From positions 310,001 through 374,000 of the forward strand of contig JAEWZX010000030.1 of the NCBI GenBank assembly GCA_023394965.1: a stretch of DNA of 64,000 bases, in the 5' to 3' direction. This DNA comes from Pseudomonadota bacterium (GTDB taxonomy: Bacteria > Pseudomonadota > Alphaproteobacteria > Sphingomonadales > Sphingomonadaceae). Below are positions 25,563-34,630 of the stretch, piece by piece (position 1 is the stretch's first letter; each line of letters starts with the position of its first letter). A program made the translations under genes and the position numbers. The notes beneath the pieces are model-generated. The model had not been told where the DNA came from. It saw only the letters and a program-made list of their open reading frames with translations, and made no database searches.

Positions 25563-27875
25563 ATGTCCGATATCCCTGCCCCCTCCGAAGCGCCTGAAAA
25601 CGCGCAGATTCCCGCCTATGCAGCGCGGTTGAACGCCCCCCAGCAACAAGCCGTCCTGACCACCGAAGGACCGGTTCTGATGCTGGCAGGTGCCGGAACC
25701 GGCAAGACGGCGGCACTCACCGCAAGATTGGCACACCTCATCGCAACACGCAGGGCATGGCCAAGTGAAATCCTGTGCGTTACCTTCACCAACAAGGCAG
25801 CCCGGGAAATGCGGGAGCGTGTGGGGCGTCATATCGGGGACGCGGTTGAAGGGATGCCCTGGCTCGGCACGTTCCATTCGATCGGCGCGCGAATGCTGCG
25901 CCGCCATGCCGAGCTGGTCGGACTGCAAAGCAATTACACGATCATCGACACGGACGATCAATTGCGCTTGCTCAAGCAGTTGATTCAGGAAAACGATCTG
26001 GATGAAAAACGCTGGCCTGCCCGCCAGTTGGCCGGATTGCTGGATCGTTGGAAGAACCGCGGCCTCAATCCCGGCGATCTCGATGCGATTGAAAACGAAG
26101 CCTATGGCAATGGCCGTGGTGCGCAGTTCTACAAGCTATATCAAGACCGGCTGAAAGCGCTGAATGCCTGCGATTTCGGCGATCTTCTGCTGCACATGCT
26201 CAATATCTTCCGGCAGCATCGCGATGTGCTGGAACAGTATCAACAGCGCTTCAAATATATTCTCGTCGATGAATATCAGGACACCAATCAGGTCCAATAT
26301 CTGTGGTTGCGGCTGCTGGCCCAGACGCGCAAAAACATTTGCGTGGTGGGTGACGATGACCAGTCCATCTATTCATGGCGCGGCGCGGAAGTTGCCAATA
26401 TCCTCAAGTTTGAAAAGGATTTTCCGGGCGCTGCGGTAATCAAGCTCGAACAGAATTACCGCTCCACTCCGCAGATTCTCGCCGCCGCTTCGGGCCTGAT
26501 CAACGCCAATAGCGAACGGCTGGGCAAGACGCTGTGGACCGAATTGCCCGCTGGCGAAAAGGTGCGCGTGATCGGGGTGTGGGATGCCCCCGAAGAAGCC
26601 CGCCGTGTGGGTGAAGAGATCGAACGGCTGGAAGCGGAAGGCGCCCCGCTGGACGAAGTCGCCATTCTGGTACGCGCGCAATACCAGACGCGCGAATTCG
26701 AAGACCGCTTCATCCAGATCGGTTTGAACTATCGCATCGTCGGTGGTTTTCGCTTCTACGAACGCGCCGAAATCCGCGATGCGCTCGCTTATCTGCGCAC
26801 AATTGCCCAGCCAGCAGACGATCTCGCTTTCGAACGGATCTATAACCAGCCCAAGCGGGGTTTGGGTGCCAAGACGCTGGAAGCCATGCGACGCCATGCG
26901 CGCCGCACACAGACACCACTTTCCGCAGCCAGCCTGGACCTGTGCGATACGGATGAGTTGCCAGCCCGGGCCCGTAACACGCTGATTGGGTTGCTCGGTC
27001 AATTCGTCCATTGGCGCGAGATGTCCGAAAAGGTGACGCCATCCGAATTGCTACGCACCGTGATTGCGGAAAGCGGCTATGAAGAAATGCTGCAGAAAGA
27101 CCGCAGCACCGAAAGTGCGGGCCGCCTGGAAAATTTGACCGAACTTGCCCGCGCGATGGAGGAATACGAAACGCTCGGCGACTTCCTCGAACATGTCAGC
27201 CTGGTGATGGACAACGACCGCGCCAATGACGGTGAGAAAGTCACCATCATGACCATGCATGCCGCCAAGGGACTGGAATTCGACCACGTTTTCCTGCCCG
27301 GATGGGAAGAAGGTGCCTTTCCCAGCCAGCGGGCCATCGACGAAGGCGGGCTGGCCAGTCTAGAAGAAGAACGCCGCCTGGCCTATGTCGCCATCACGCG
27401 CGCCAAGCGCCGTTGTTCGATCTTCCATGCCGCGAACCGGCGCATCTATGGCCAGTGGACAAGCTCGATACCCAGCCGCTTCATCGAAGAACTGCCCGAC
27501 GAATATATCAAGAGCGAAACCACCATGACCGGTGGCGCATCGCTCTGGCGGGCAAACTGGAGCGAAACGGACGATCCCTTCGCGCATGTTTCCTCCAACC
27601 GCCCCGACCGGTCGGGCGCGCGTGGTCCGGGCTGGCAACGGGCCCTGTCGACGAAATATGATGCGACCCCCAAACGCATCGCCGAAACGGGCCGCAGTGC
27701 TGCGAGCTTTGCCGCCAAGCCCCGCAGCGACATCGCCAACGGCGCGCGGGTCTTTCACGAAAAGTTCGGCTATGGCGTCGTCACCGATCAGGAAGGCAAC
27801 AAGCTGACGATCGAATTTGAAAAGGCTGGCGAAAAAAGAGTACTCGACAGCTTCGTCACACTCGACGCAAACTGA
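25563..27875 (+). CDS. uvrD: UvrD/PcrA-family 3'-5' DNA helicase
   Basis: A 770-residue SF1 helicase for nucleotide excision and mismatch repair and for removing RecA filaments. It has the Q-motif LNAPQQQAV, Walker A AGAGTGKT (42-49), motif Ia TFTNKAAREMRERV, Walker B LVDEYQDTN, motif III VGDDDQSIYSWRGA, motif IV EQNYRS, motif V VTIMTMHAAKGLEFDHVFLPG and motif VI YVAITRAKRRC. The C-terminal 50 residues carry the PcrA/UvrD Tudor-like FHEKFGYGVVTDQEGNKLTIEF. ATG 25563 (MSDIPAPSEA) is preferred to upstream in-frame starts because those would overlap the promoter. SOS control is suggested by the box at 25540. Confidence 0.95.
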   Translation: MSDIPAPSEAPENAQIPAYAARLNAPQQQAVLTTEGPVLMLAGAGTGKTAALTARLAHLIATRRAWPSEILCVTFTNKAAREMRERVGRHIGDAVEGMPWLGTFHSIGARMLRRHAELVGLQSNYTIIDTDDQLRLLKQLIQENDLDEKRWPARQLAGLLDRWKNRGLNPGDLDAIENEAYGNGRGAQFYKLYQDRLKALNACDFGDLLLHMLNIFRQHRDVLEQYQQRFKYILVDEYQDTNQVQYLWLRLLAQTRKNICVVGDDDQSIYSWRGAEVANILKFEKDFPGAAVIKLEQNYRSTPQILAAASGLINANSERLGKTLWTELPAGEKVRVIGVWDAPEEARRVGEEIERLEAEGAPLDEVAILVRAQYQTREFEDRFIQIGLNYRIVGGFRFYERAEIRDALAYLRTIAQPADDLAFERIYNQPKRGLGAKTLEAMRRHARRTQTPLSAASLDLCDTDELPARARNTLIGLLGQFVHWREMSEKVTPSELLRTVIAESGYEEMLQKDRSTESAGRLENLTELARAMEEYETLGDFLEHVSLVMDNDRANDGEKVTIMTMHAAKGLEFDHVFLPGWEEGAFPSQRAIDEGGLASLEEERRLAYVAITRAKRRCSIFHAANRRIYGQWTSSIPSRFIEELPDEYIKSETTMTGGASLWRANWSETDDPFAHVSSNRPDRSGARGPGWQRALSTKYDATPKRIAETGRSAASFAAKPRSDIANGARVFHEKFGYGVVTDQEGNKLTIEFEKAGEKRVLDSFVTLDAN

Positions 27876-27927
27876 ATCGCCCCAGCGGGCGCCTGACCGG
27901 CCGTTCGAGGCTGCTTCCGTATAAGCC

Positions 27928-27958
27928 TTTGCCGCACCGATACTATCGACGCGGCAAA
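27928..27958. terminator. Hairpin between convergent uvrD and DEAD-box helicase
   Basis: TTTGCCGC and GCGGCAAA enclose CGATA-C-TATCG, giving a long interrupted hairpin midway between two convergent stops. It has no T tract on either strand, so the terminator call is tentative. Confidence 0.45.
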
Positions 27959-27967
27959 AACGGTGGA

Positions 27968-29308
27968 TCAGGTCGCGGAAATGTCCAGGAAGCCTGGGCG
28001 CGGTCCATTCCATTCGCCAGCTGGGACAGGCGCGTTATCCTCCTCCCAGTGTCGGCGCGGCTCGCTTTTCGTTCTCGCTGTGCGCTCAGGTTTTGAACGC
28101 GGTGCACGTTCTTCCTCATCGCGCGATTTACGGCTGCGTTTGGGCTTTTGCTCTTCGGCGTCCGGCGTTTTCTCCACCAGTTCGACGCGCACATCCTTCT
28201 TGCCGAAAACCGGCACTTGGGCGCCGGTCAGCTTCTCGACATTGGCAATCGCCTCGGCATCTTCTTCCGCCACGAAAGTAAAGGCCCGGCCCTTGGCCCC
28301 TGCCCTGCCCGTCCGACCAATGCGGTGAACGTAATCATCGGGATGCCAAGGCGTATCGAAATTGAACACGTGGCTAACACCTTTTACGTCCAGACCACGG
28401 GCCGCGACGTCGGACGCCACCAGGATGTTGATCTCGCCCTGCTTGAACCGGTCGAGTTCCTTCAGCCGGTTCGATTGATCCATGTCGCCATGGATTTCGC
28501 CGCTGCGGAAACCATGGCGCTGCAGGCTTTTGTTGAGTTCGCGCACGGTAGTCTTGCGATTGGCAAAGACGATGGCCGTTTCCACCTGATCGTGATTGAG
28601 CAGCCAGCGCAGCGTCTCACGCTTCTGACGCCCTTTCACCGGCACCTTGAAGGCCGTGATATCCTTATTGGTGGTCGCGGCGCGGCTAACCTCTATCCGC
28701 TTGGGATTATTAAGGAATTTCTTTGCCAACTTCTCGATCGGCGGGGGCATTGTCGCCGAAAACAGCATGGTTTGCCGGGTTTCCGGCAGCTTGGAACAGA
28801 TGAACTCGATATCCGGGATGAAGCCCATGTCGAGCATCCGATCCGCTTCGTCGATAACCAGCAGTTCGCAGCCGTTGAGCAGGATTTTGCCCCGCTCGAA
28901 CAGGTCCATCAGGCGCCCCGGCGTTGCGATCAGCACGTCGACGCCTTCATTGAGCGCCTTCACCTGATCGCCCATCTGCACACCGCCGATCAGCAGCGCG
29001 AGCTTGAGATCATGGTTCTTGCCGTACTTCTCGAAGTTTTCGGCGACCTGGGCTGCCAATTCGCGCGTCGGCGCCAAAATCAGCGAACGCGGCATCAGCG
29101 CCCGGCGGCGGCCGCTGGCCATGATGTCGATCATGGGAAGCACGAAACTGGCCGTTTTCCCGGTGCCCGTCTGGGCGATACCGATGATGTCCTTCATCAT
29201 CAGGACCGGCGGAATGGCCTCGCGCTGAATGTCGGTCGGCTCGGTATAGCCGGCTTCGCTTACTGCTCGGAGCAAGTCTTCGGAAAGGCCGAGATCGGCA
29301 AAAGTCAT
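27968..29308 (-). CDS. DEAD-box ATP-dependent RNA helicase (RhlE-like)
   Basis: A 446-residue SF2 RNA helicase. It has the Q-motif with Q28, Walker A AQTGTGKT (45-52), PTRELAAQ, TPGRLMD, VIDEADRMLDMGF, SATMPP, and the second-domain VASDVAARGLDVKGV and HRIGRTGRAGAKG. The tail (about 380-446) is highly charged, with Arg/Lys/Glu-rich segments, as in RhlE/DeaD types that act in ribosome assembly and mRNA decay. ATG 29308 (MTFADLGLSEDLL) is the family's usual opening. Confidence 0.92.
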   Translation of the reverse strand: MTFADLGLSEDLLRAVSEAGYTEPTDIQREAIPPVLMMKDIIGIAQTGTGKTASFVLPMIDIMASGRRRALMPRSLILAPTRELAAQVAENFEKYGKNHDLKLALLIGGVQMGDQVKALNEGVDVLIATPGRLMDLFERGKILLNGCELLVIDEADRMLDMGFIPDIEFICSKLPETRQTMLFSATMPPPIEKLAKKFLNNPKRIEVSRAATTNKDITAFKVPVKGRQKRETLRWLLNHDQVETAIVFANRKTTVRELNKSLQRHGFRSGEIHGDMDQSNRLKELDRFKQGEINILVASDVAARGLDVKGVSHVFNFDTPWHPDDYVHRIGRTGRAGAKGRAFTFVAEEDAEAIANVEKLTGAQVPVFGKKDVRVELVEKTPDAEEQKPKRSRKSRDEEERAPRSKPERTARTKSEPRRHWEEDNAPVPAGEWNGPRPGFLDISAT

Positions 29309-29427
29309 GTGGTTAGAAATTGTCCCTGGAATATCGGCCGAGGTAAAACTGCGCGTCCGCAGCATCGGCTTGCATCGCCCTTTGCCGGAAATGCTGGAAA
29401 AGTCAAGAAAACGGCGAGAATCGCCCG

Positions 29428-29997
29428 TCAACGGTCTCCGCGAACCGCCTCAAGCCGGTTGAAACTGGAAATACGGCATTTCGCTCCGGCACGTGACAAG
29501 AGCCGGTCTCGATCGACGCAGAGCTTCCCGTCCTCGCTCCGCTCGACATAAAAACCGAGATAGAAGTCTCGGGGGCTGCAGGACTTTTCCAACTCTGCCG
29601 AAATAATACGCCGGTCCCGCATGTACATCATCAACTTACTCCCGCGATCGGACACACCCACGATATCGCCAGCATCGACACATTTGCCGTGTCGTCGCTC
29701 CACGAAACGAGTGGGTGTCGCCTGACGCGGCAACTCGTTCAGCATACTGCGGCGCAGATTGTCGGGCTGCGGACTGATACGCAGAATCACCCGCCGTTCG
29801 ATCCTCACCTGATTGAAAACCGGGATCATCGAAGTGTCGACAAATCCCGGCCACTCACGGCCCCGGGCAGACAGAGAGCCGAGATCAACCTGCCCGATTT
29901 GCGATTGATCGGCCTCGTGCACAACGATCTCCGATCCCGCACCCTGCGGCGTTCCCAATGCAATCAGCATGGCGACCAAGGGAGAAAGCAGAGACAT
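29428..29997 (-). CDS. Hypothetical secreted protein
   Basis: A 189-residue protein with an N-terminal signal peptide (MSLLSPLVAMLIALGTPQGAG). The rest has no family I recognise. Four cysteines are spread through the C-terminal half (GKCVDAG, EKSCSPRD, GKLCVDRD, GAKCRISS), possibly two disulphide bonds, suggesting a periplasmic protein. It diverges from the FAD oxidase across 155 bases. Codon use matches the GC-rich neighbours to the left. Confidence 0.6.
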   Translation of the reverse strand: MSLLSPLVAMLIALGTPQGAGSEIVVHEADQSQIGQVDLGSLSARGREWPGFVDTSMIPVFNQVRIERRVILRISPQPDNLRRSMLNELPRQATPTRFVERRHGKCVDAGDIVGVSDRGSKLMMYMRDRRIISAELEKSCSPRDFYLGFYVERSEDGKLCVDRDRLLSRAGAKCRISSFNRLEAVRGDR

Positions 29998-30152
29998 GGA
30001 TTTTGTACGAACGCTCCTCTGCCGCAATCGGGACACGTGCGGAAATCAGAGAATACCATTGCGCCCCCACGCTTGAATGCGGGCTTAATTGTTCTGCATC
30101 GATTGGCAAGTGCTGGTATTGGCATGTCCAAATGTGGCAATGGTACCGTATA

Positions 30153-31601
30153 ATGAGCCACCAGAATTCTTTCAGACGCGAAGCGGCCGAGTTACTTGGA
30201 CCGCAAGGTTTCACTTGGGACAAAGAGCTTGTCGAACCGTGGTTGACCGACTGGCGTGGTCGCTACACGGGTAAGGCTATCGGTCTGGCCTCTCCCAAAT
30301 CGACAGACGAAGTGGCCCGGCTCGTCAAGCTATGCAGCATCCACAATGTGCCAATCGTTCCCCAAGGGGGTAATAGCGGAATGTCAGGCGGCGCAACGCC
30401 AGATGAAAGTGGCGAGAGCGTAATCCTCTCCTTGCGCCGCATGAATGAGATACGCGACTTGGATATTGCTGCGCGCCAAGTCACCTGCGAAGCCGGAGTA
30501 GTTCTTCAAACCCTCCACGAGGCTGCAGGTGCCGGGATGCTTCGTTTCCCGCTTACCTTGGGCGGCAAAGGCTCCGCCACAATAGGCGGCCTTGTCTCGA
30601 CCAATGCCGGCGGCACTCAGGTGCTACGCCACGGTACTATGCGAGCTCAGGTTTTGGGTTTGGAGGGCGTGCTGGCAGATGGATCGGTCTTCTCTGGTCT
30701 CGTCCCCTTGAAAAAGGACAATCGTGGTTTCGATCTCAAGCAACTGTTTATTGGATCGGAAGGGACGCTCGGGATAATCACAGCTGCGACGCTACGCTTG
30801 GTGCCACAAGTAGCTGAGAGACGCGTTGCGTGGGTCGGCTTGTCGAGCATCGCGAAAGCGCGAGATTTGCTGCTTCATTGCGAGAAGCAAGCTGGCGATG
30901 CTTTGGAAGGTTTCGAAATCCTCCCAGCACATTGCTTAAACGCAGTGCTGGCGTATGCCCCGGATATGCGCAGCCCCTTATCGGGAGATCACGCTTGGCA
31001 TGCGCTGGTGGAACTTGTCGCCGAGGCAGGTAAAGCTGATACAATCGGCGACTTGGCCGAAGATATGCTGGAACACGCCCTTGAGCGCGATCTGATCGAG
31101 GACGCGGTAATTTCAGCGAGCGAGGCCCAAGCTGAAGCATTCTGGTTGCTGCGCGAAAGTATCTCTCCCGCGGAGAGAGCAATAGGTCCAGCCATGCAAC
31201 ACGATATTTCCGTCCCAGTAGCGCGGATGGCGGAATTCGTGGAAACGGCAGCGCCGCAGATCGAACAACGGTTCCCCGGCACGACGGCGATTGGATTCGG
31301 CCATCTGGGTGATGGCAACATACATTTCCATGTAATTGCACCCGAAGACGCCAAACGCGGAGAGTGGGAAAAGAGCGATGGAAAAATCATAAGCACGTAT
31401 GTTCATGATCTGGTCGCCGGGTTCGGCGGATCCATCAGCGCCGAGCATGGCATAGGCCAGATGAAGCGGGATGAATTGAACAGGTTGGGTGATCCAGTAT
31501 CGCTCCGGCTGATGCGTAGTGTAAAACAGGCGCTCGATCCGCAGGAAATACTTAATCCAAGCAAACTCGTTGCGCTTGCGCACGCAGGCTCAACCCCGTA
31601 A
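30153..31601 (+). CDS. FAD-linked oxidase, D-2-hydroxyacid dehydrogenase type
   Basis: A 482-residue FAD-binding oxidoreductase of the VAO/GlcD fold. It has the FAD loop PQGGNSGMSGG (70-80), the second FAD motif GGKGSATIGGLVSTNAGG, and the C-terminal metal/substrate segments GHLGDGNIHFHV (383-394) and EHGIG (431-435) typical of D-2-hydroxyglutarate, D-lactate and glycolate dehydrogenases. The exact substrate is unknown; no glcE/F or ferredoxin is adjacent, so a standalone D-2-hydroxyglutarate or D-lactate dehydrogenase is most likely. GC at third positions drops from here, marking the accessory-like stretch. Confidence 0.88.
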   Translation: MSHQNSFRREAAELLGPQGFTWDKELVEPWLTDWRGRYTGKAIGLASPKSTDEVARLVKLCSIHNVPIVPQGGNSGMSGGATPDESGESVILSLRRMNEIRDLDIAARQVTCEAGVVLQTLHEAAGAGMLRFPLTLGGKGSATIGGLVSTNAGGTQVLRHGTMRAQVLGLEGVLADGSVFSGLVPLKKDNRGFDLKQLFIGSEGTLGIITAATLRLVPQVAERRVAWVGLSSIAKARDLLLHCEKQAGDALEGFEILPAHCLNAVLAYAPDMRSPLSGDHAWHALVELVAEAGKADTIGDLAEDMLEHALERDLIEDAVISASEAQAEAFWLLRESISPAERAIGPAMQHDISVPVARMAEFVETAAPQIEQRFPGTTAIGFGHLGDGNIHFHVIAPEDAKRGEWEKSDGKIISTYVHDLVAGFGGSISAEHGIGQMKRDELNRLGDPVSLRLMRSVKQALDPQEILNPSKLVALAHAGSTP

Positions 31602-31667
31602 AGCGCCCGCTTCGAGCGCATGCCTGCCAGGGCCTGCAGCCAATCCTTTTGATTTTTGGAGAGATCC

Positions 31668-32456
31668 ATGGCCACTGCGCCGCAGCCCAACCTGCCCCTG
31701 TTTTTTAATGACCTCATGCCTCTCAACAGCAAGGACCATGCGAATTATCGCTCGCGCCCGATGACGAAGGCACCATGGCTTGCCAAGCAGCATGCCATTC
31801 CACTTACTGTTGACGAATTCGTGCAGGCGCAGCGCGATATGCCAATTGTGTTCTCGACTGGTCCCGATGCCGTGCCGCTGGCGCTTATGGGCCTGAACGA
31901 GGGCATAAACACCTTCTGCGACGACGACGGCGCGGTTACGGAGCAGGTTTATATTCCTGCCTATGTCCGTCGCTACCCCTTCATGCTGGCGCGTCTCAAT
32001 CAAAACAGCGATGACCTGTCGCTGTGCTTTGATCCGACAGCGGAAAACATCGGAGAATTCGACGATGGCCAGCCACTCTTCGAAGATGGCCAGCCTAGCG
32101 AAGGCACCAAGGAAATTCTCAACTTTTGCGAACAGTTCGAACACGCCGGTCAGCGCACGCAGAATTTCATGAAAGAACTGAAGGACCACGATCTCCTGAT
32201 GGAGGGCGAGGTCGCTATCACGGAACAGGGTAGCGACAAGCCCTTTGTCTACCGTGGCTTTCAGATGATCGATCAGGAAAAGCTGCGCGCGCTCCGTGGA
32301 GATCAGCTGCGCAAATGGACTGAAAATGGGCTGCTTCCGCTCATCTGGGCACAGATTTTCTCTATGGACATGATGCGCACGATCTTCGGGCGGCAGATCC
32401 AGCAGGGTACTGCGCCGCAGCCCGATGCGGCGACAGCGGCCATTCCGACCGCTTAA
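31668..32456 (+). CDS. SapC-family protein
   Basis: A 262-residue SapC-like protein. The opening LFFNDLMPLNSKDHANYRS, the block YIPAYVRRYPFMLARLN, and FEDGQPSEGTKEILNF are family hallmarks. SapC was named for an S-layer/antimicrobial peptide context and is frequent near TonB receptors and flavin halogenases in sphingomonads and Caulobacter, but here it stands alone. A good ribosome binding site (GGAGAG) precedes ATG 31668. Function is not established. Confidence 0.88.
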   Translation: MATAPQPNLPLFFNDLMPLNSKDHANYRSRPMTKAPWLAKQHAIPLTVDEFVQAQRDMPIVFSTGPDAVPLALMGLNEGINTFCDDDGAVTEQVYIPAYVRRYPFMLARLNQNSDDLSLCFDPTAENIGEFDDGQPLFEDGQPSEGTKEILNFCEQFEHAGQRTQNFMKELKDHDLLMEGEVAITEQGSDKPFVYRGFQMIDQEKLRALRGDQLRKWTENGLLPLIWAQIFSMDMMRTIFGRQIQQGTAPQPDAATAAIPTA

Positions 32457-32811
32457 TCCCTTTTAAATACGCAAGTGCGGGGCCTCGAGATAGTTTTTGG
32501 GGTACTCGCCCTCGCGATCGCTATCTCGCGAATACCACTTAGTGTCTCGTTGCCTAGCAATGTACAGGCTATAAAACCTCCGCCAGTCACTGTCAGATTG
32601 CAGTTTCCAGACGACAGAGTGGATGACGTCCGTGGGTATCCTTAAAGAGAGGTAACCCATTCGTATCACACCCGAAGTCACGAATGCCATTCGCAGGCAG
32701 ATCGATATTAATAGCACATCTGTATCTCGATTAACGATGTACGACTTGGATGTTTTTCCATTGGCTATGCGACGAACTGTTTCATGTCAGCGTTTTTGCT
32801 TTTTTGACCGC
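32457..32811. other. Low-GC intergenic stretch
   Basis: About 355 bases of lower GC than the surroundings with no convincing gene. A minus-strand frame (32463-32717, 84 codons) has no ribosome binding site or known domain and is probably a relic or chance. The stretch looks like eroded sequence. Confidence 0.5.
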
Positions 32812-32839
32812 TTGAAACGGACTCAAATCGACCTATTTT
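32812..32839 (+). promoter_or_regulatory. Probable promoter of the small RNA
   Basis: TTGAAA (32812-32817), a 16-base spacer and TATTTT (32834-32839) point to a start near 32846, exactly the first base of the first RNA hairpin. Confidence 0.6.
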
Positions 32840-32845
32840 AGCGTT

Positions 32846-32946
32846 GCTGGCAGAGCTTCCCCTCATGGCTCTTCCGGCGGATGCACGTGAGTGCATTTCC
32901 TCCCTGAACCTTGGCCACCTCGCGCATTTGCGCGAGGTGGTTTTTT
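32846..32946 (+). ncRNA. Candidate trans-acting small RNA with CCUCCC motif
   Basis: About 100 nt with three separable structures. Hairpin 1 (32846-32878): GCTGG/CCGGC and AGAGC/GCTCT, with loop TTCCCCTCATG. Hairpin 2 (32881-32896): ATGCAC, GNRA tetraloop GTGA, GTGCAT. Then the single-stranded segment TTCCTCCCTGAACC, then a perfect 11-bp terminator (CCACCTCGCGC with GCGCGAGGTGG) and T6. The exposed UCCCC/CCUCCC resembles the anti-Shine-Dalgarno motifs of alphaproteobacterial alpha-r14/SuhB-type RNAs, which is the best family guess. No upstream gene uses this terminator, so it belongs to the RNA. Its T tract overlaps the 3' end of the hutG-like gene by two bases on the opposite strand. Confidence 0.75.
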
Positions 32947-33895
32947 ATTCAGCTGCCTCAGGCAGTCGCCTTGTACGCCCCATAGCCTCAACTTCTGCCC
33001 CAAGTGTAAGCACCAAACCAGACAACAGCTTCACTATCCCCCCAGCGCGAGCACTTGGTTGGTCTAGCCTCGCGTCGAGATAGGAACTGCGGCAGACTTC
33101 GATCTGAATGGAATGGATGCCACGCGCGGTCTGACCATAGCGGTCAAGGACATAGCCCCCTGAATAAGGGCGGTTGTGTGCCACACGTCGACCGCTCGTG
33201 GCAAGAAAACGGATTGCTAGATCGGCCAGGCCTGGGTCGCAAGAGGCACCAAATCGGTCGCCAATCACGAACTCCGCAGGTTGGTCCTGCGGGTGGGTCC
33301 GCCGTAGAGGAGGCATAGAATGCAGGTCGATCAGCAACGCCACTCCCCACTTGTCGCGCAGCCGCTCCAACTCGCTGGCAAGAGCTGTATGATAGGGCGT
33401 GTAGATGCCATCAATCCAACTATCGAGCTCGACCTTTTCCAGTTTCCTCCGCCATATTTCGCCCATCCCTGATATACGCCTTGGCACCAGACCCAACCCG
33501 CTACGCGATCGACGATTGGCCGAAGAGTGACGTTTTGGACGTGGCCTCTCGCCGCGCACCATTCCCCAATCGATATCTTCGACCGAGCGATTGAGATCGA
33601 TCATGGCCCGAGGAGCTTCCGCAGCCAAAAGACTGACCCCCGCATCAAACGCGACGGTTTGCGCCACGACGTCGATATAGCGATCCTCCAGTCTTAGTTT
33701 TGCCTCCTCCGGATCACGCAGATCGCAAATAACCTGCGCCGGGTAGGATCGTCCGGCATGTGGTGCTGCAATAAGGATCGGAAGAGTAGAGGCCTCCAAG
33801 CGCCAAAGGCGATATGCCGGGCCATCATCTCCAGGTATTTCACCCCCGCTAAGATGCTGGCTGTCTATCGTCAATTCTGCCATCACCTTATGCAT
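32945..33895 (-). CDS. N-formylglutamate amidohydrolase-like protein
   Basis: A 316-residue member of the N-formylglutamate amidohydrolase family: IAAPHAGRSYP (metal site), ALLIDLHSMPPL (zinc ligand His and Asp/His pair), AHNRPYSGGYVLDRYG and QIEVCRSSYLD. HutG-type enzymes cleave N-formylglutamate in histidine breakdown, but no hut genes are near, so the substrate is open. The arrangement next to cpdR and tRNA-Val is one I recall from other alphaproteobacteria. A start at 33883 is possible. Confidence 0.85.
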   Translation of the reverse strand: MHKVMAELTIDSQHLSGGEIPGDDGPAYRLWRLEASTLPILIAAPHAGRSYPAQVICDLRDPEEAKLRLEDRYIDVVAQTVAFDAGVSLLAAEAPRAMIDLNRSVEDIDWGMVRGERPRPKRHSSANRRSRSGLGLVPRRISGMGEIWRRKLEKVELDSWIDGIYTPYHTALASELERLRDKWGVALLIDLHSMPPLRRTHPQDQPAEFVIGDRFGASCDPGLADLAIRFLATSGRRVAHNRPYSGGYVLDRYGQTARGIHSIQIEVCRSSYLDARLDQPSARAGGIVKLLSGLVLTLGAEVEAMGRTRRLPEAAE

Positions 33896-34035
33896 TGACC
33901 GAGCGTTGTCTGCCCAAGAAAATTAATCAAGACCGGATTTGTAGATTTTACTTCTGGAAACGGCAAGCTGTCCCAAATCTACATGGCTCATTTCCGGTAC
34001 ATGCTTTTTTAAAACGACGCCGCTAAGTAGCCCGA

Positions 34036-34428
34036 ATGACGGACACGGCGACTCAAAAGATTCTGCTTGCAGAGGATGATGACGCGATGCGCGTCTATCT
34101 CGAGCGCGCGCTCGTGACGGCAGGCTACGAGGTGGATTCAGTTGATCGTGGCACCGCCGCTGTTCCTCTTCTTTTGGAGGGAGTCTACGATCTACTGCTC
34201 TCCGACATCGTGATGCCTGAGATGGACGGCATAGAACTCGCACAAAAATGCAACGAGGTCAGTCCGCATACAAAGGTCATGTTCATTACGGGTTTCGCGG
34301 CTGTCACACTCAAGGCGAGCCGCGAACAACCACATGCCAAGGTCCTCTCCAAGCCATTTCATTTGCGAGATCTTGTGCTGGAAGTGGAACGAGTCCTGGA
34401 CGACCGGGTCAGTGCCCAATTGCAATAA
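34036..34428 (+). CDS. cpdR: CpdR-like single-domain response regulator
   Basis: A 130-residue stand-alone receiver domain. The acidic pocket is E13, D14 and D15, the phosphoacceptor D57 in LLLSDIVMPEMDG, T85 in FITGF and K106 in SKPF. CpdR controls ClpXP localisation and proteolysis of CtrA and other targets during the alphaproteobacterial cell cycle; unphosphorylated CpdR is the active adaptor. There is no output domain. Context beside tRNA-Val and an N-formylglutamate amidohydrolase supports the identification. Confidence 0.88.
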   Translation: MTDTATQKILLAEDDDAMRVYLERALVTAGYEVDSVDRGTAAVPLLLEGVYDLLLSDIVMPEMDGIELAQKCNEVSPHTKVMFITGFAAVTLKASREQPHAKVLSKPFHLRDLVLEVERVLDDRVSAQLQ

Positions 34429-34443
34429 CTAAATAATAGGCCC

Positions 34444-34472
34444 TTGCGCGGCCAGATTAGCCTCGCTAAAGG
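34444..34472 (+). promoter_or_regulatory. Probable tRNA-Val promoter
   Basis: TTGCGC (34444-34449), a 17-base spacer and TAAAGG (34467-34472) followed by GCCCGC, 36 bases before the tRNA. The architecture matches the atp promoter (TTGACT, 17, TAAGGG) and has a GC-rich discriminator as expected of stable-RNA promoters. The same bases can also fold as GGCCCTT/AAGGGCC, so a terminator for cpdR is an alternative reading. Confidence 0.55.
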
Positions 34473-34508
34473 GCCCGCCTGCCCCGCAGAAGGGGCGATC
34501 GATGGTGC

Positions 34509-34583
34509 GGGCGTATAGCTCAGTGGTAGAGCACTATGTTGACATCGTAGGGGTCCCAAGTTCGAACCTTGGTACGCCCACCA
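34509..34583 (+). tRNA. tRNA-Val (GAC)
   Basis: A complete cloverleaf: acceptor GGGCGTA with TACGCCC, D arm GCTC-AGTGGTA-GAGC, anticodon arm CTATG-TTGACAT-CGTAG with anticodon GAC, T arm CCAAG-TTCGAAC-CTTGG, discriminator A, and an encoded CCA tail. It reads GUC and GUU valine codons. It marks the left edge of the exopolysaccharide patch. Confidence 0.98.
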
Positions 34584-34630
34584 TCGAAGCTTGATTGGAG
34601 TCAGAAACAAACAACTCCAGTCCACACCGG

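Noticed and set aside
32463..32717. Minus-strand frame of 84 codons
   Set aside because: No ribosome binding site, no domain and low-GC eroded surroundings; treated as chance.
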